Numbered from the stretch's first letter, positions 28,702 through 39,176 are shown. The stretch is 55,198 nt of DNA from an uncultured Alphaproteobacteria bacterium (GCA_913051655.1 CAJXHI010000019.1:1-55198); one strand, 5' to 3'. Notes: generated by a model from the letters alone, not told the origin. Made by a program: numbers and translations.

Positions 28702-28729
28702 AAAAGCCTCCGCCGATACGAGGGCTTTT
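28702..28729. terminator. Bidirectional terminator between the 2OG oxygenase gene and rplP
   Basis: The arms AAAAGCCTC and GAGGGCTTTT pair with one bulged G around a nine-base loop. The plus side continues with TTTTCCCGTTCTTTT, and the minus side reads GGCTTTTTTC. It can end both the plus-strand gene and the ribosomal transcript leaving rplP. Confidence 0.72.
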
Positions 28730-28750
28730 CCCGTTCTTTTAAATAAAACC

Positions 28751-29164
28751 TTACCAGTCTTCCCGAACCACAACGCGGGTCTTAATGGGCAGTTTCATTG
28801 CTGCCAAGCGTAACGCCTCGCGTGCAATGTCGTCATTGACCCCGTCAATTTCGAACATCACGCGACCGGGTTTTACTTTGCAGGCCCAGAAGTCGACGGA
28901 ACCTTTACCCTTACCCATCCGAACCTCAGTTGGTTTAGAAGTCACGGGTGTATCAGGAAAGATACGGATCCAAACACGGCCTTGGCGTTTCATGTGACGC
29001 GTCATGGCACGACGGGCGGCTTCAATCTGACGCGCTGTGACGCGCTCGGGCTGTGTCGCCTTCAGGCCATAAGACCCAAAGTTCAGATCCGAACCACCTT
29101 TGGCAAGACCTTTAATCCGACCTTTGTGCAGTTTGCGGAATTTTGTACGCTTTGGTTGAAGCAT
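28751..29164 (-). CDS. rplP: 50S ribosomal protein L16
   Basis: 137 residues beginning [19 protein letters not shown], with [20 protein letters not shown] and the following [21 protein letters not shown]16 helps position the A-site tRNA acceptor end. It is the last gene of the upstream part of the split S10 operon and is followed by a terminator. Confidence 0.97.
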   Translation of the reverse strand: MLQPKRTKFRKLHKGRIKGLAKGGSDLNFGSYGLKATQPERVTARQIEAARRAMTRHMKRQGRVWIRIFPDTPVTSKPTEVRMGKGKGSVDFWACKVKPGRVMFEIDGVNDDIAREALRLAAMKLPIKTRVVVREDW

Positions 29165-29176
29165 CTCTATCTCTCC

Positions 29177-29884
29177 TTAGCGACGTGCCGCTGCGCCGCG
29201 CGGTGCAGGACCATCCTGAAGCTCTTGAGCTTTGCGGTCACGGGCCTGAGGATCATGTTCCATTATATCCCCTTTGTAGATCCAGACCTTAATCCCAATA
29301 ATCCCATAAGGTGTCGACGCCTCAACATTAGCGTAGTCGATGTCTGCACGCAGGGTGTGCAAAGGCACGCGACCTTCGTGCGTCCATTCCGTTCGTGCAA
29401 TCTCTGCACCACCAAGACGACCCGCTACGTTCACACGGATACCCAAGGCCCCCATACGCATTGCGTTTTGTACAGCACGCTTCATAGCGCGACGGAAAGA
29501 GACACGACGCTCAAGCTGCTGCGCGATGCTTTCGCCAACTAACTGCGCATCAAGCTCTGGTTTGCGTACTTCAACGATATTGAGGTGAAGCTCAGAATCG
29601 GTGATAGCAGCAAGTTTCTTGCGCAAGGTCTCGATATCAGCGCCTTTTTTGCCGATAATAACACCGGGACGCGCTGTGTGTATCGTAACCCGACACTTTT
29701 TGTGCGGACGCTCAATGATAACACGTGCTACGCCAGATTGTGCACATTCTTTGCGGATAAAATCACGCATACGCAGGTCTTCAAGCAACAGATCACCATA
29801 ATCTTTAGAAACGGCGAACCAGCGGCTATCCCAAGTACGGTTAACCTGAAGGCGCATGCCAATTGGATTTACCTTTTGTCCCAT
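29177..29884 (-). CDS. rpsC: 30S ribosomal protein S3
   Basis: 235 residues: [20 protein letters not shown] at the start, a KH domain with [20 protein letters not shown], and the C-terminal domain with [21 protein letters not shown]3 forms part of the mRNA entry tunnel. Its start overlaps the rplV stop by one base (TAATG). Confidence 0.97.
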   Translation of the reverse strand: MGQKVNPIGMRLQVNRTWDSRWFAVSKDYGDLLLEDLRMRDFIRKECAQSGVARVIIERPHKKCRVTIHTARPGVIIGKKGADIETLRKKLAAITDSELHLNIVEVRKPELDAQLVGESIAQQLERRVSFRRAMKRAVQNAMRMGALGIRVNVAGRLGGAEIARTEWTHEGRVPLHTLRADIDYANVEASTPYGIIGIKVWIYKGDIMEHDPQARDRKAQELQDGPAPRGAAARR

Positions 29885-30264
29885 TAGGCTTGCTCCTCTA
29901 CTTGACGTAATTTGATTGTCAATTCTGAAAATGGCTTCAGAATGCGGCCAAACCGACCACGGGCACGTGGACGACCACGTTTCAGCGTCAGGTTTTTGCC
30001 TACGTAGGCCTCTGTTACAACTAGTTCATCAACGTCCAGATTGTGATTATTTTCAGCATTGGCAATCGCACTCTGCAAACACTTACGCACATCAATTGCG
30101 ATCCGTTTCTTGGAAAAAGTGAGTTCGTTCAAAGCCCGATCAACCTTTTTCCCGCGAATCATAGCTGCGACCAAATTCAACTTTTGCGGGGATGTCCGAA
30201 GCATGCGCAGTTTTGCCATTGCTTCATTCTCTGCCACGCGGCGGGGATTTTTATCTTTACCCAT
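29884..30264 (-). CDS. rplV: 50S ribosomal protein L22
   Basis: 126 residues with [20 protein letters not shown] and the loop-bearing C-terminal part ending [19 protein letters not shown]22 lines the nascent-chain exit tunnel. The usual extended-loop motif RGRPRARGR is intact. It is three bases from rpsS. Confidence 0.97.
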   Translation of the reverse strand: MGKDKNPRRVAENEAMAKLRMLRTSPQKLNLVAAMIRGKKVDRALNELTFSKKRIAIDVRKCLQSAIANAENNHNLDVDELVVTEAYVGKNLTLKRGRPRARGRFGRILKPFSELTIKLRQVEEQA

Positions 30265-30267
30265 GGC

Positions 30268-30546
30268 TTACTTCCGCTTCGCTTTTTTGTCCGCACCGTG
30301 ACCGTAGTATGTGCGAGTCGGTGAATATTCCCCAAACTTCTGACCAATCATTTCTTCGCTGACAGTGACAGGAATATGTTTGCGGCCATTGTAAACGCCG
30401 AAAGTCAAACCGACAAATTGAGGAAGAATGGTGGAACGGCGTGACCAGATCTTGATTACTTCATTGCGCCCACTTTCACGTGATGCCTCAGCTTTTTTCA
30501 GCACATAGGAATCGACGAATGGACCTTTCCATACAGAGCGGCTCAT
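30268..30546 (-). CDS. rpsS: 30S ribosomal protein S19
   Basis: 92 residues beginning [20 protein letters not shown], ending with the [21 protein letters not shown] type tail. S19 pairs with S13 in the head of the 30S. It lies three bases after rplB. Confidence 0.97.
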   Translation of the reverse strand: MSRSVWKGPFVDSYVLKKAEASRESGRNEVIKIWSRRSTILPQFVGLTFGVYNGRKHIPVTVSEEMIGQKFGEYSPTRTYYGHGADKKAKRK

Positions 30547-30549
30547 CTA

Positions 30550-31392
30550 TTAACGCCCCTTCTTTTTGGCGTGACGCGAGCGGATGATCAGCTTTTGTGA
30601 CGCTTTGTTCTTGTTGCGGGTCCGTTTCCCTTTGGTTGGTTTACCCCATGGTGTGACAGGATGACGACCGCCTGAGGTCCGGCCTTCACCCCCACCATGA
30701 GGGTGATCAATTGGGTTCATCACCACACCACGCACAGAGGGACGAATGCCCTTGTGACGGTTGCGACCCGCCTTACCAAAGTTCTGGTTTGAGTTATCTG
30801 GGTTGGACACAGCACCAACGGTGGCCATGCATTCCTGACGCACCATGCGCACTTCACCGGAACTCAGACGCAACTGCGCATAGCCACCATCGCGACCAAT
30901 AAATTGAGCATAAGTGCCAGCGGCGCGTGCAATCTGACCACCCTTACCAGGTTTCAACTCGATATTGTGGACGATTGTCCCAATGGGCATGCCGGAAAAC
31001 GGCATCGCATTGCCGGGTTTAATGTCCATTTTTTGACCCGATATCACACTATCACCTACGCGCAAACGCTGTGGCGCGATGATATAGGCTTTCTCTCCAT
31101 CCTCGTACTTCAAAAGAGCGATAAAGGCCGACCTATTGGGGTCGTATTCGATCCGCTCAACAGTTGCAGGGGTATCAAATTTATTTCTTCTAAAATCAAC
31201 GATCCGGTAAAGGCGTTTTGCCCCACCACCGCGACGGCGTGATGTAATCCGTCCGGTATTGTTCCGTCCGCCCGACTTTGTCAAACCCTCAGTTAGGGAT
31301 TTGACGGGACGTCCTTTCCAAAGCTCCGAACGGTCGATCAGCACCAGTCCTCGCTGGCCCGGCGTCGTTGGCTTATACGACTTAAGTGCCAT
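30550..31392 (-). CDS. rplB: 50S ribosomal protein L2
   Basis: 280 residues. The N-terminal domain begins [17 protein letters not shown]; the core has [15 protein letters not shown]-like and [20 protein letters not shown] segments, the latter near the peptidyl transferase centre. L2 is needed for subunit joining. It is preceded by a 298-base spacer with its own candidate promoter and hairpins, instead of directly following rplW. Confidence 0.97.
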   Translation of the reverse strand: MALKSYKPTTPGQRGLVLIDRSELWKGRPVKSLTEGLTKSGGRNNTGRITSRRRGGGAKRLYRIVDFRRNKFDTPATVERIEYDPNRSAFIALLKYEDGEKAYIIAPQRLRVGDSVISGQKMDIKPGNAMPFSGMPIGTIVHNIELKPGKGGQIARAAGTYAQFIGRDGGYAQLRLSSGEVRMVRQECMATVGAVSNPDNSNQNFGKAGRNRHKGIRPSVRGVVMNPIDHPHGGGEGRTSGGRHPVTPWGKPTKGKRTRNKNKASQKLIIRSRHAKKKGR

Positions 31393-31416
31393 GCTTTCTG
31401 TCTTCCGTTAGCAAAC

Positions 31417-31459
31417 GGGCGGTTCTCCGCCCTATGTTATATCCTTCACATGAAGGATA
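31417..31459 (-). promoter_or_regulatory. Two-hairpin leader of the rplB transcript
   Basis: A 9-bp stem (31440-31459, TATCCTTCA/TGAAGGATA, two-base loop) is followed by a 6-bp GC stem (31417-31432, GGGCGG/CCGCCC with a four-base loop). The latter ends about 25 bases before the rplB start codon. Placed between a candidate promoter and the first gene of a ribosomal transcript, the structures could be a target for an autoregulating ribosomal protein. No known leader family is claimed. Confidence 0.5.
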
Positions 31460-31467
31460 GAGGAAAC

Positions 31468-31496
31468 GCGATAACAGACAGTCTTGGAAAGATCAA
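31468..31496 (-). promoter_or_regulatory. Candidate promoter of the rplB-rpsS-rplV-rpsC-rplP transcript
   Basis: On the minus strand TTGATC is followed by a 17-base spacer and TATCGC, some 75 bases before rplB. It lies downstream of a strong terminator, so a promoter is required in this interval. Confidence 0.5.
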
Positions 31497-31635
31497 GAGC
31501 TGTAAAATTGAATTCTGAACAACCCTGAATTCTAAGATAATTTCTATCGATTTCGGTCAGAAAAATAGCCAAATGGATACCTCACGTTAGATCAATCAAG
31601 AAAACTGCCTGAAATTATTCTACTTACTCAGCATT

Positions 31636-31668
31636 TAAAATAAAAACCCCGCAATTAAGCGGAGTTTT
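31636..31668 (-). terminator. Terminator after rplW
   Basis: On the minus strand the stem AAAACTCCGC/GCGGGGTTTT with one A-C mismatch and a six-base loop is followed by TTATTTT. It begins about 22 bases after the rplW stop. It should end most transcripts from rpsJ-rplC-rplD-rplW. Confidence 0.78.
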
Positions 31669-31690
31669 CTAGACCCCATCAAAAGTGCAA

Positions 31691-31987
31691 TCAAAGACCA
31701 GTGGTAACGTCGATCGAATTGCCCTCTTCCAACGTAACATAGGCCTTTTTCACATCTTTCCGCGTGCCTTTGATACCGCGGAATCGTTTAGTTTTACCTT
31801 TGGTGATAACCGTGTTTACTGCTTTGACTTTTACACCAAAGAGCACTTCTACCGCCTCTTTGATTTGGGGTTTGTTGCTGTTATGGGCAACTTCAAATAC
31901 AACGGCGCCGTTTTCAGATGCGAGCGTTGCCTTTTCCGTTATAACCGGCTTGCGGATTATGTCGTAATGTTCAGCTTTTGCACTCAT
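31691..31987 (-). CDS. rplW: 50S ribosomal protein L23
   Basis: 98 residues; [20 protein letters not shown] and [20 protein letters not shown] are the L23 hallmarks. L23 is the docking site of trigger factor and SRP at the tunnel exit. It overlaps rplD by four bases (ATGA). A terminator follows it, which is unusual because rplB is normally co-transcribed. Confidence 0.97.
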   Translation of the reverse strand: MSAKAEHYDIIRKPVITEKATLASENGAVVFEVAHNSNKPQIKEAVEVLFGVKVKAVNTVITKGKTKRFRGIKGTRKDVKKAYVTLEEGNSIDVTTGL

Positions 31988-32601
31988 TTCAAACGAGCCT
32001 CCAATGCTTCAACGCCCGCTTTGGTAATGATAAGCGTATCACGTTTCAGGATGTCAAAGACATTTGCACCCATTGATGGCAAAACATCAAGCCCGTCGAT
32101 ATTGCGTGCGGCGCGTACGAAATGTTCGTTCACAGATGCACCATCAATGACTAAGGCACGTTTCCAGCCAAGGTTTTTCACCTGTTTGGCCAGCGCCGTT
32201 GTTTTGCCATCAGACGCAGTGTTATCGATAATTACAAGCGATCCTGCTTTCGCTTTTGCAGACAACGCCAACTTCAGGCCAAGTTTGCGAACCTTTTTAG
32301 GAAGCTCGTGACCGTGACTGCGGGGTGTCGGACCTTTGTATACGCCACCTTTACGGAAGATCGGTGCATTACGGTCGCCATGACGTGCGCCACCAGTACC
32401 CTTTTGGCGGTAAATTTTCTTTGTAGAATAGTTCGTCTCACGGCGTGTTTTGACTTTGTGAGTACCGGCTTGTGCATTGTTGCGCTGCCAACGAACTACG
32501 CGGTGAAGAATATCTGCACGTGGTTCAAGGCCAAAGACATCATCACCCAGTTCAAGACTACCGGCATTGCTGCCATCGAGATTGATCACATCAAGTTTCA
32601 T
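31984..32601 (-). CDS. rplD: 50S ribosomal protein L4
   Basis: 205 residues, with the basic tunnel loop [20 protein letters not shown] followed by [21 protein letters not shown]4 nucleates 50S assembly and in E. coli represses the S10 operon. It overlaps rplC and rplW by four bases each. Confidence 0.97.
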   Translation of the reverse strand: MKLDVINLDGSNAGSLELGDDVFGLEPRADILHRVVRWQRNNAQAGTHKVKTRRETNYSTKKIYRQKGTGGARHGDRNAPIFRKGGVYKGPTPRSHGHELPKKVRKLGLKLALSAKAKAGSLVIIDNTASDGKTTALAKQVKNLGWKRALVIDGASVNEHFVRAARNIDGLDVLPSMGANVFDILKRDTLIITKAGVEALEARLK

Positions 32602-33323
32602 GCTCCATTCCCTTCCGCAGCGGCAGGTGCGTCTTGCACAGGTGCCTCAGTTAAACGTAGCGCCGCGGGCAATGGTGCATCACCGTGGCGTGGTTTCTTG
32701 GCCGCGTCTTTCACAGTTACCCAACCGCCCTTTGATCCGGGAACAGCCCCTTTGATCATGATCAGTCCTCGATCGGCGTCGGTTTTTACAACCTGCAGGT
32801 TTTGCGTTGTAACACGAACTGCACCCATATGACCCGCCATTTTTTTGCCCTTGAATACCTTACCCGGTCCTTGACACTGACCTGTAGAGCCGTGTGAGCG
32901 ATGACTGATAGAGACACCATGCGATGCACGTAAACCACCAAAGTTATGACGCTTCATTGCACCAGCGAAGCCTTTACCGACCGACGTACCAGAGACATCG
33001 ACAAATTGACCTTCGATATAATGGTCAGCAGTGATTTCCGAACCTACGTCGATCAGGTTTTCAGGAGCAACTCGGAACTCAGCAACCTTGCGCTTTGGTT
33101 CTACCTTTGCCGCTGCAAATTGCCCACGCAGGGGATTGGAAACGTTTTTGGCCTTAATTGTCCCAGTGCCCAGCTGAACAGCTGAATACCCATGCGCATC
33201 CAATGTACGCTGGGCGACTACCTGAAGATTATCCATCTGAAGAACGGTTACAGGAATCTGTTGCCCATCCTCCATGAAAAGCCGCGTCATACCGACTTTT
33301 TTCGCAATGATTCCAGAGCGCAT
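32598..33323 (-). CDS. rplC: 50S ribosomal protein L3
   Basis: 241 residues beginning [20 protein letters not shown]. The methylatable glutamine loop is visible in [21 protein letters not shown]3 starts 50S assembly near the 3' end of 23S rRNA. The alanine-rich C-terminal tail extends about 25 residues beyond the E. coli protein, as is usual for the family in alphaproteobacteria. Confidence 0.97.
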   Translation of the reverse strand: MRSGIIAKKVGMTRLFMEDGQQIPVTVLQMDNLQVVAQRTLDAHGYSAVQLGTGTIKAKNVSNPLRGQFAAAKVEPKRKVAEFRVAPENLIDVGSEITADHYIEGQFVDVSGTSVGKGFAGAMKRHNFGGLRASHGVSISHRSHGSTGQCQGPGKVFKGKKMAGHMGAVRVTTQNLQVVKTDADRGLIMIKGAVPGSKGGWVTVKDAAKKPRHGDAPLPAALRLTEAPVQDAPAAAEGNGA

Positions 33324-33335
33324 GTGGTTTGCTCC

Positions 33336-33644
33336 TTACACTGAAATCTGTACGTCAACACCCGCCGCAAGGTCGAGCTTCATCAAAGCATCAACGGTTT
33401 GGGGGGTGGGATCAACAATGTCCAAAAGACGTTTGTGTGTGCGAATTTCGAACTGATCGCGCGATTTCTTGTTCACGTGAGGACCACGCAAAACGGTGAA
33501 CTTTTCGATTTTATTAGGCAGCGGGATCGGACCGCGCACTGAAGCACCCGTACGTTTCGCAGTATTGACGATTTCCAATGTGCTGGCATCCAACACGCGG
33601 TAGTCAAACGCTTTGAGCCGGATACGAATATTCTGACTTTGCAT
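33336..33644 (-). CDS. rpsJ: 30S ribosomal protein S10 (NusE)
   Basis: 102 residues: [20 protein letters not shown] and [20 protein letters not shown] are diagnostic. S10 also acts as NusE in antitermination. It is followed by rplC after 12 bases and separated from tuf by 131 bases. Confidence 0.97.
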   Translation of the reverse strand: MQSQNIRIRLKAFDYRVLDASTLEIVNTAKRTGASVRGPIPLPNKIEKFTVLRGPHVNKKSRDQFEIRTHKRLLDIVDPTPQTVDALMKLDLAAGVDVQISV

Positions 33645-33686
33645 TTTTTTAGCCTTTTGTTCGGCGTTGGAGTTGAGAGGAGCAAA

Positions 33687-33725
33687 GCAGAGGATCTGCC
33701 TTCTTCTTCGAACCCTTTAAAGGGT
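33687..33725 (-). promoter_or_regulatory. Inverted repeats in the tuf-rpsJ spacer
   Basis: ACCCTTTAAAGGGT (33712-33725) is a perfect 14-base palindrome, and a GCAGA/TCTGC hairpin lies at 33687-33699. They sit in the spacer that separates the str-type genes from the S10 genes. No U-tract follows, so an RNA-processing or regulatory role is more likely than termination. Confidence 0.35.
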
Positions 33726-33775
33726 GCGCATCTCTGCGCCCCAATTCTGTCACCCGCTTCAGCAGACAAACCCAT

Positions 33776-34951
33776 TTATTCGATGATCTTGGAGACGACG
33801 CCTGATCCAACGGTGCGACCGCCTTCGCGAATGGCGAAACGAAGTTTCTCTTCCATCGCAATGGGAGCGATCAGTTCAACTTCAAACTTCAAGTTGTCTC
33901 CAGGCATCACCATTTCCGTTCCAGATGGCAAGTTCACTGTGCCTGTCACATCCGTTGTACGGAAGTAGAACTGTGGACGGTAGTTGGCAAAAAATGGTGT
34001 GTGACGCCCACCTTCTTCCTTGGTCAGAATATATGCTTCGGCTTCGAATTTCGTATGTGGCGTCACGGAACCGGGCTTACAGAGAACCTGACCACGCTCA
34101 ACCGCTTCACGGTCAACACCGCGCAGAAGCGCACCAATGTTGTCACCTGCTTCGCCGCGGTCAAGCAGTTTTCGGAACATTTCAACACCTGTGCAGGTGG
34201 TTTTCTGCGTGTCTTTGATGCCAACAATTTCGATTTCATCGCCCACATTGATCACGCCGCGTTCCACACGGCCTGTTACAACAGTTCCGCGCCCTGAGAT
34301 CGAAAAGACGTCCTCGATCGGCATAAGGAAAGGTTGATCCACAGCACGATCCGGCTGTGGAATGTAGGCGTCGACTGCGGCCATCAGCTCAGCAATTTTT
34401 TCAGATCCAATCGACTCATCGCGACTCTCAAGTGCCGCCAAAGCAGACCCTGCAACAATGGGTATATCATCCCCTGGGAAATCATACTCTGAAAGCAGTT
34501 CGCGCACTTCCATTTCAACCAACTCTAGAAGCTCATCGTCATCTACCTGATCCACTTTGTTCAGGAATACAACCATCGCAGGGATACCCACCTGACGGCC
34601 AAGCAGAATGTGCTCGCGAGTTTGAGGCATTGGACCATCAGCCGCATTAACAACCAGAATCGCACCATCCATCTGTGCCGCACCGGTGATCATGTTCTTC
34701 ACATAGTCAGCGTGGCCCGGGCAATCCACATGCGCGTAGTGACGCGCATCTGTCTCATATTCAACATGCGCCGTAGAAATAGTGATCCCGCGAGCCTTTT
34801 CCTCAGGTGCCGCATCAATCTGATCGTAATCCTGAAATTCACCAAACTGCTTTGTAATCGCCGCGGTCAGCGTCGTTTTGCCATGGTCAACGTGACCAAT
34901 TGTTCCGATGTTGCAGTGCGGCTTACTCCGCTCAAACTTTTCCTTTGCCAT
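33776..34951 (-). CDS. tuf: Elongation factor Tu
   Basis: 391 residues. G1 GHVDHGKT is at 19-26, with [20 protein letters not shown] and NKVD as further GTPase motifs, and the C-terminal domains complete. It delivers aminoacyl-tRNA to the ribosome. I use the ATG at 34951 ([12 protein letters not shown]); 11 extra codons upstream are not part of the family. It is the only intact copy in the window; a broken copy lies at 53753-53881. Confidence 0.97.
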   Translation of the reverse strand: MAKEKFERSKPHCNIGTIGHVDHGKTTLTAAITKQFGEFQDYDQIDAAPEEKARGITISTAHVEYETDARHYAHVDCPGHADYVKNMITGAAQMDGAILVVNAADGPMPQTREHILLGRQVGIPAMVVFLNKVDQVDDDELLELVEMEVRELLSEYDFPGDDIPIVAGSALAALESRDESIGSEKIAELMAAVDAYIPQPDRAVDQPFLMPIEDVFSISGRGTVVTGRVERGVINVGDEIEIVGIKDTQKTTCTGVEMFRKLLDRGEAGDNIGALLRGVDREAVERGQVLCKPGSVTPHTKFEAEAYILTKEEGGRHTPFFANYRPQFYFRTTDVTGTVNLPSGTEMVMPGDNLKFEVELIAPIAMEEKLRFAIREGGRTVGSGVVSKIIE

Positions 34952-35026
34952 GGTGGCCTCCTCTAATTTCGGTTGGCAGGACAACCCTGCACGTTTGTGA
35001 TTGAGCGGACGAAAGCCCGGCTCCAG

Positions 35027-37144
35027 TTAAGCAAATTTAGATTGAATCTCTTCTGATATGTTCTGCGGCACCGGATCATAGTGATCAAAGATCATCGTAA
35101 ACTGTGCACGTCCAGACGACATTGATCGCAGGTTATTGATATAACCAAACATATTGGCAAGAGGCACAAACGCATCAATTGCGATCGCGTTACCACGTGG
35201 TTCCTGACCCTGTACCTGCCCCCGACGGGATGTCAGATCACCAATAATGTTACCGGTGTATTCTTCTGGAGTGATCACCTCAACGCGCATCATTGGTTCG
35301 AGAAGTTTCGCGCCAGCTTTACGCATCCCTTCACGCATACCCATCCGCGCCGCGATTTCAAAGGCAAGAACCGAACTATCCACGTCATGGAATTTACCGT
35401 CAATTAAAGAAACTTTAAAATCGATCACAGGGAAACCCGCCAAAGGGCCGCTATCCATAACAGATTGGATACCTTTTTCAACGCCAGGTATATATTCCTT
35501 CGGAATAGCTCCACCAACGATACGGCTTTCGAAAGAGTAGCCTTCGCCGGGGGCAGTTGGTGTAATAATCAACTTGACCTCTGCAAACTGACCAGAACCC
35601 CCAGACTGTTTCTTGTGTGTGTATGTATGCTCGACCTCATGTCCGATCGTTTCACGGTATGCCACCTGCGGCGCACCAATATTGGCTTCAACCTTAAACT
35701 CCCGTTTCAGACGATCCACAAGAATGTCAAGGTGGAGTTCGCCCATGCCTTTCATAATCGTCTGACCACTTTCAAGATCGGTTTCAACACGGAATGAGGG
35801 ATCTTCTGCAGCGAGGCGCGCAAGACCCTGCGACATTTTTTCTTGATCATTCTTTGTTTTTGGCTCAACCGCGATCTCAATAACCGGATCAGGAAAAGTC
35901 ATTGTTTCCAGGATGACAGGCTCTTTTGTATCACAAAGGGTGTCTCCCGTTGTAGTGTCTTTCAAACCTGCCAATGCGATAATATCACCCGCGAATGCTT
36001 CGTCAATCTCTTCACGATTGTTGGAATGCATCATCATCATACGACCGATGCGCTCTTTCTTACCTTTCGTGGAGTTCAGCACGCTGTCACCTTTGTTCAT
36101 AGTGCCAGAGTAGATACGGGTGAATGTCAAAGAACCAACGAACGGGTCATTCATAATTTTAAAAGCAAGGCCGGAAAACGGCATTACGTCGTCGGCACGG
36201 CGCGCCACATCACGTGTTTCCATTTCATCGCCCGGCTTAAAGCCCATATAGTCTACCACATCTAACGGACTTGGCAGATAATCAATCACAGCGTTCAAAA
36301 GGGGTTGCACACCCTTGTTCTTAAACGCGGAGCCGCAGAGAACTGGGATGAATTTAATTTCAAGGGTACCCTTACGGATCAAACTGCGCAATGTATCGAG
36401 ATGCGGCTCCTCCCCTTCAAGGTATGCCATCATCGCATCGTCATCCATTTCGACGGCTGTTTCGATTAGCTTTGCGCGCCATTCGTCGGCAGTTGCCTTG
36501 AGGCTGTCGCGTATTGGTCGACGCTCCCATGTGGCGCCAAGGTCTTCTCCAGCCCAAACCCACTCTTCCATAGTGACGAGATCAACGATCCCTTCGAGTT
36601 CGTTTTCAGCACCAATTGGAATTTGAATTGGCGCTGGCGTTGCGCCAGTACGGTCTTCAATCATCTGGACGCAATTAAAAAAATCTGCGCCAATTTTGTC
36701 CATCTTGTTAACAAAAACGATGCGCGGCACTTTATAGCGATCGGCCTGACGCCATACAGTTTCAGTTTGCGGTTCAACACCCGCGTTCGCATCAAGAACC
36801 GCAACTGCCCCGTCAAGAACAGCCAGAGAACGTTCTACTTCGATCGTGAAGTCCACATGACCAGGGGTGTCGATGATATTCAAACGATGCTTTGGAGTCT
36901 GCGCCTCGTGTCCGTCCTCTGTGCGCTCCCAAAAGGTCGTGGTCGCAGCCGACGTAATGGTAATACCACGCTCTTGTTCCTGCTCCATCCAGTCCATCGT
37001 CGCCGCACCGTCGTGCACTTCGCCTATGTTGTGAGATTTTCCGGTATAATATAGGATACGCTCTGAGCAGGTCGTTTTACCTGCATCAATATGTGCCATA
37101 ATACCGAAGTTGCGATATTCTTTCAAGTTATACTCGCGTGCCAT
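35027..37144 (-). CDS. fusA: Elongation factor G
   Basis: 705 residues, the normal length. The P-loop AHIDAGKT is at 17-24, followed by switch [17 protein letters not shown] and [10 protein letters not shown]. Domain IV/V motifs ([23 protein letters not shown]) are present. EF-G drives translocation. It is 23 bases after rpsG and 75 before tuf in the str operon order. Confidence 0.97.
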   Translation of the reverse strand: MAREYNLKEYRNFGIMAHIDAGKTTCSERILYYTGKSHNIGEVHDGAATMDWMEQEQERGITITSAATTTFWERTEDGHEAQTPKHRLNIIDTPGHVDFTIEVERSLAVLDGAVAVLDANAGVEPQTETVWRQADRYKVPRIVFVNKMDKIGADFFNCVQMIEDRTGATPAPIQIPIGAENELEGIVDLVTMEEWVWAGEDLGATWERRPIRDSLKATADEWRAKLIETAVEMDDDAMMAYLEGEEPHLDTLRSLIRKGTLEIKFIPVLCGSAFKNKGVQPLLNAVIDYLPSPLDVVDYMGFKPGDEMETRDVARRADDVMPFSGLAFKIMNDPFVGSLTFTRIYSGTMNKGDSVLNSTKGKKERIGRMMMMHSNNREEIDEAFAGDIIALAGLKDTTTGDTLCDTKEPVILETMTFPDPVIEIAVEPKTKNDQEKMSQGLARLAAEDPSFRVETDLESGQTIMKGMGELHLDILVDRLKREFKVEANIGAPQVAYRETIGHEVEHTYTHKKQSGGSGQFAEVKLIITPTAPGEGYSFESRIVGGAIPKEYIPGVEKGIQSVMDSGPLAGFPVIDFKVSLIDGKFHDVDSSVLAFEIAARMGMREGMRKAGAKLLEPMMRVEVITPEEYTGNIIGDLTSRRGQVQGQEPRGNAIAIDAFVPLANMFGYINNLRSMSSGRAQFTMIFDHYDPVPQNISEEIQSKFA

Positions 37145-37167
37145 ATGTATGCTGCCCTATATGTGAC

Positions 37168-37638
37168 TTACCAGCGATAATGGCTGAATGCTTTGTTCGC
37201 GTCGGCCATCTTGTGCGTGTCTTCCCGTTTCTTAACCGCGGACCCGCGAGAATTCACAGCATCCAAAAGTTCAGCAGCAAGACGTTCTTCCATCGTGTTT
37301 TCGTTGCGACCGCGTGAAGCGTTGATCAACCAACGTATCGCCAAAGCTTCGCGACGCTCTGGACGCACCTCGACAGGTACTTGATAAGTCGCACCACCTA
37401 CACGACGTGAGCGGACTTCTACAGATGGTTTAATGTTGTCTAGTGCCTCGTGGAACACTTCTACGGGGGCTCTTTTGACCTTATTCTCAACACGGTCCAA
37501 GGCATTGTAAACAATTCCTTCAGCGACGGATTTTTTTCCGTCGATCATCAGGTTGTTCATAAATTTCGAAAGAACTCGATCACCGTATTTGGCGTCGGGC
37601 AATATTTCACGCTTCTCAGCTGAGTGACGGCGGGACAT
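37168..37638 (-). CDS. rpsG: 30S ribosomal protein S7
   Basis: 156 residues beginning [20 protein letters not shown], with [20 protein letters not shown] and the C-terminal [21 protein letters not shown]7 organises the 3' domain of 16S rRNA and in E. coli represses the str operon. It is 11 bases after rpsL. Confidence 0.97.
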   Translation of the reverse strand: MSRRHSAEKREILPDAKYGDRVLSKFMNNLMIDGKKSVAEGIVYNALDRVENKVKRAPVEVFHEALDNIKPSVEVRSRRVGGATYQVPVEVRPERREALAIRWLINASRGRNENTMEERLAAELLDAVNSRGSAVKKREDTHKMADANKAFSHYRW

Positions 37639-37649
37639 GTCTCTACCTC

Positions 37650-38021
37650 TTACTTAGGACGCTTCGCGCCATATTTTGAGCGACGCTGCTTACGGTCTTT
37701 CACGCCCTGCGTATCAAGAACACCGCGAAGAATGTGATAACGAACTCCAGGAAGGTCTTTAACACGGCCACCACGGATCAAAACCACAGAGTGCTCCTGA
37801 AGGTTGTGCTTTTCGCCTGGGATGTAGCTGATGACTTCAAAGCCATTTGTTAGGCGCACCTTGGCTACTTTACGCATTGCAGAGTTCGGTTTCTTTGGTG
37901 TCGTTGTGTAAACACGGGTGCAGACGCCGCGTTTTTGCGGGCATTCCTGCAAGTGCATCGATTTAGATCTTTTCACTTTTGGCTGCCGCGGCTTGCGGAT
38001 CAGCTGCTGAATCGTTGGCAT
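37650..38021 (-). CDS. rpsL: 30S ribosomal protein S12
   Basis: 123 residues beginning [20 protein letters not shown]. The decoding-centre lysines in TPKKPNSA and GGRVKDLPG are the wild-type residues, so the sequence predicts streptomycin sensitivity at this target. I place the start at 38021 by homology; the open frame continues 32 codons upstream, but those bases are the untranslated leader. Confidence 0.97.
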   Translation of the reverse strand: MPTIQQLIRKPRQPKVKRSKSMHLQECPQKRGVCTRVYTTTPKKPNSAMRKVAKVRLTNGFEVISYIPGEKHNLQEHSVVLIRGGRVKDLPGVRYHILRGVLDTQGVKDRKQRRSKYGAKRPK

Positions 38022-38104
38022 TCCGGTTATTCCCCGTTCGCTCATTAACATAAAGGTGCAAAAGCAGGTGTTGCACGTTACTTTTAAACGCCTCACCAAA
38101 AGGC

Positions 38105-38139
38105 AAAGCAAAAACACCGCAGGCGTTCCTGTCCTGCGG
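38105..38139 (-). terminator. Attenuator-like hairpin in the rpsL leader
   Basis: On the minus strand CCGCAGG and CCTGCGG form a 7-bp stem (38117-38139) with a nine-base loop, followed by TGTTTTTGCTT. It lies between the promoter and rpsL in a leader of about 200 bases. It would allow transcription of the str operon to be attenuated. Confidence 0.6.
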
Positions 38140-38236
38140 AACGACGCGGCTGGTTTACAGAGGATCGAGGCGTCGCCTGGATCGTGACCATTTTATTTCT
38201 GAGATCGTAAATGTTTGCCATTGACGAGATAGCGAG

Positions 38237-38265
38237 CGTATAGGGGGAGTCGATTGACTTGTCAA
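38237..38265 (-). promoter_or_regulatory. Promoter of the str operon (rpsL-rpsG-fusA-tuf)
   Basis: On the minus strand a perfect -35 TTGACA is followed by 17 bases and the -10 TATACG. It is identical in both hexamers and spacing to the rpmH promoter in this window. The start site would be near 38230, about 210 bases before rpsL. Confidence 0.78.
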
Positions 38266-38699
38266 CAGCGTGTGCGCGCATTCTATTTAACATCAAATAT
38301 ACCAGTTTCCCCCATCCCCACTTTCATCATTATGCGCCAATATGTACGATGTAAGGCAGAGCAGACAATCAAGCTCGTTATAATCCGAGTAATCGGCATA
38401 TGCCGATTTTCTTATCTCGTTGGCGTGGTTTTCAGCGAGAATACAAAAATCTAGTGGAAAGTTGTGCCTAGTTTTAAAAATACTAACACTCAAACAAGTA
38501 AGTCTCAACTGACTAGAAACACTTACAAATCCAACATACGTGCTCAAATTAATCCCAGTTTCACCCTTGCAATACCGACAACAGACAGTATGCCACAAGA
38601 GATCAGAGACTGCCGAAGCACGCGCACAGCAGATATTCCACCGATCCAAGTTATTGAACATGTGTGAAAATCGACGCACTGAATTACTGATACAATCCC
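38266..38699. other. Spacer upstream of the str promoter, no gene seen
   Basis: About 430 bases. A minus frame at 38293-38727 is open for 144 codons but has no family features, and its composition (many cysteines and serines) looks random. It may be the decayed downstream part of the DMT-transporter gene next to it. Confidence 0.45.
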
Positions 38700-38872
38700 G
38701 CGTCGAATATGACCGGCAAATTTCCACGGCGGAACATCATTTGAAAAACAGTCTAGTGCTCCGTTAGCAATTTTACCTTCGCATCATTCAAGACAAAGGC
38801 GGCCATACTTGCCATCATAAAAAGAGCACTGGGAAACTTTCCAATGTAGTATCCCGATAATTCAAGAGGATT
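38700..38872 (-). pseudogene. N-terminal remnant of an EamA/DMT-family transporter gene
   Basis: The minus frame reads NPLELSGYYIGKFPSALFMM, then ASMAAFVLNDAKVKLLTEH, a TAG at 38753-38755, and TVFQMMFRRGNLPVIF. This matches the first membrane helix and the start of the second helix of EamA permeases (MASMAAFxxNDxxxK...FQxxFxRG). The remainder of the roughly 290-residue protein cannot be followed. Confidence 0.6.
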
Positions 38873-39176
38873 CAGCGCTTCCTACTTATCTGGCAGCGAG
38901 CGGTTTGCACAGAGACTAAGTCAGCAAGTTGCAATACGCCGAAACTTGACAGACCACGTACGTATCAAGGCCAATGGTTTACCTTAAACGTCATTTGATG
39001 GACGTCCCAATCATTTAAAACGCCTCAAAAGATCGATAAATAAAGCCACCTTTCATAAGCAAAGCAGAAACGTTATTACTTAATAGGTAAAATCAACTAA
39101 ACTTAAACAATAAAGATAATCGTATTTTCACGTATCATCAAATTATATGAAATTTTTGAGAGTGACAGACTTAAAT
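38873..39176. other. AT-rich spacer between the DMT remnant and the rpoC terminator
   Basis: About 300 bases with no open frame or structure that I can assign. It probably once held the upstream region of the decayed transporter gene. Confidence 0.4.

Noticed and set aside
38022-38117. 32-codon N-terminal extension of S12
   Set aside because: S12 begins [10 protein letters not shown] in the family; the extension overlaps the leader and attenuator region.
38293-38727. 144-codon cysteine-rich minus-strand frame upstream of the str promoter
   Set aside because: No start signal or family similarity, and the sequence appears random; it overlaps the end of the DMT remnant.
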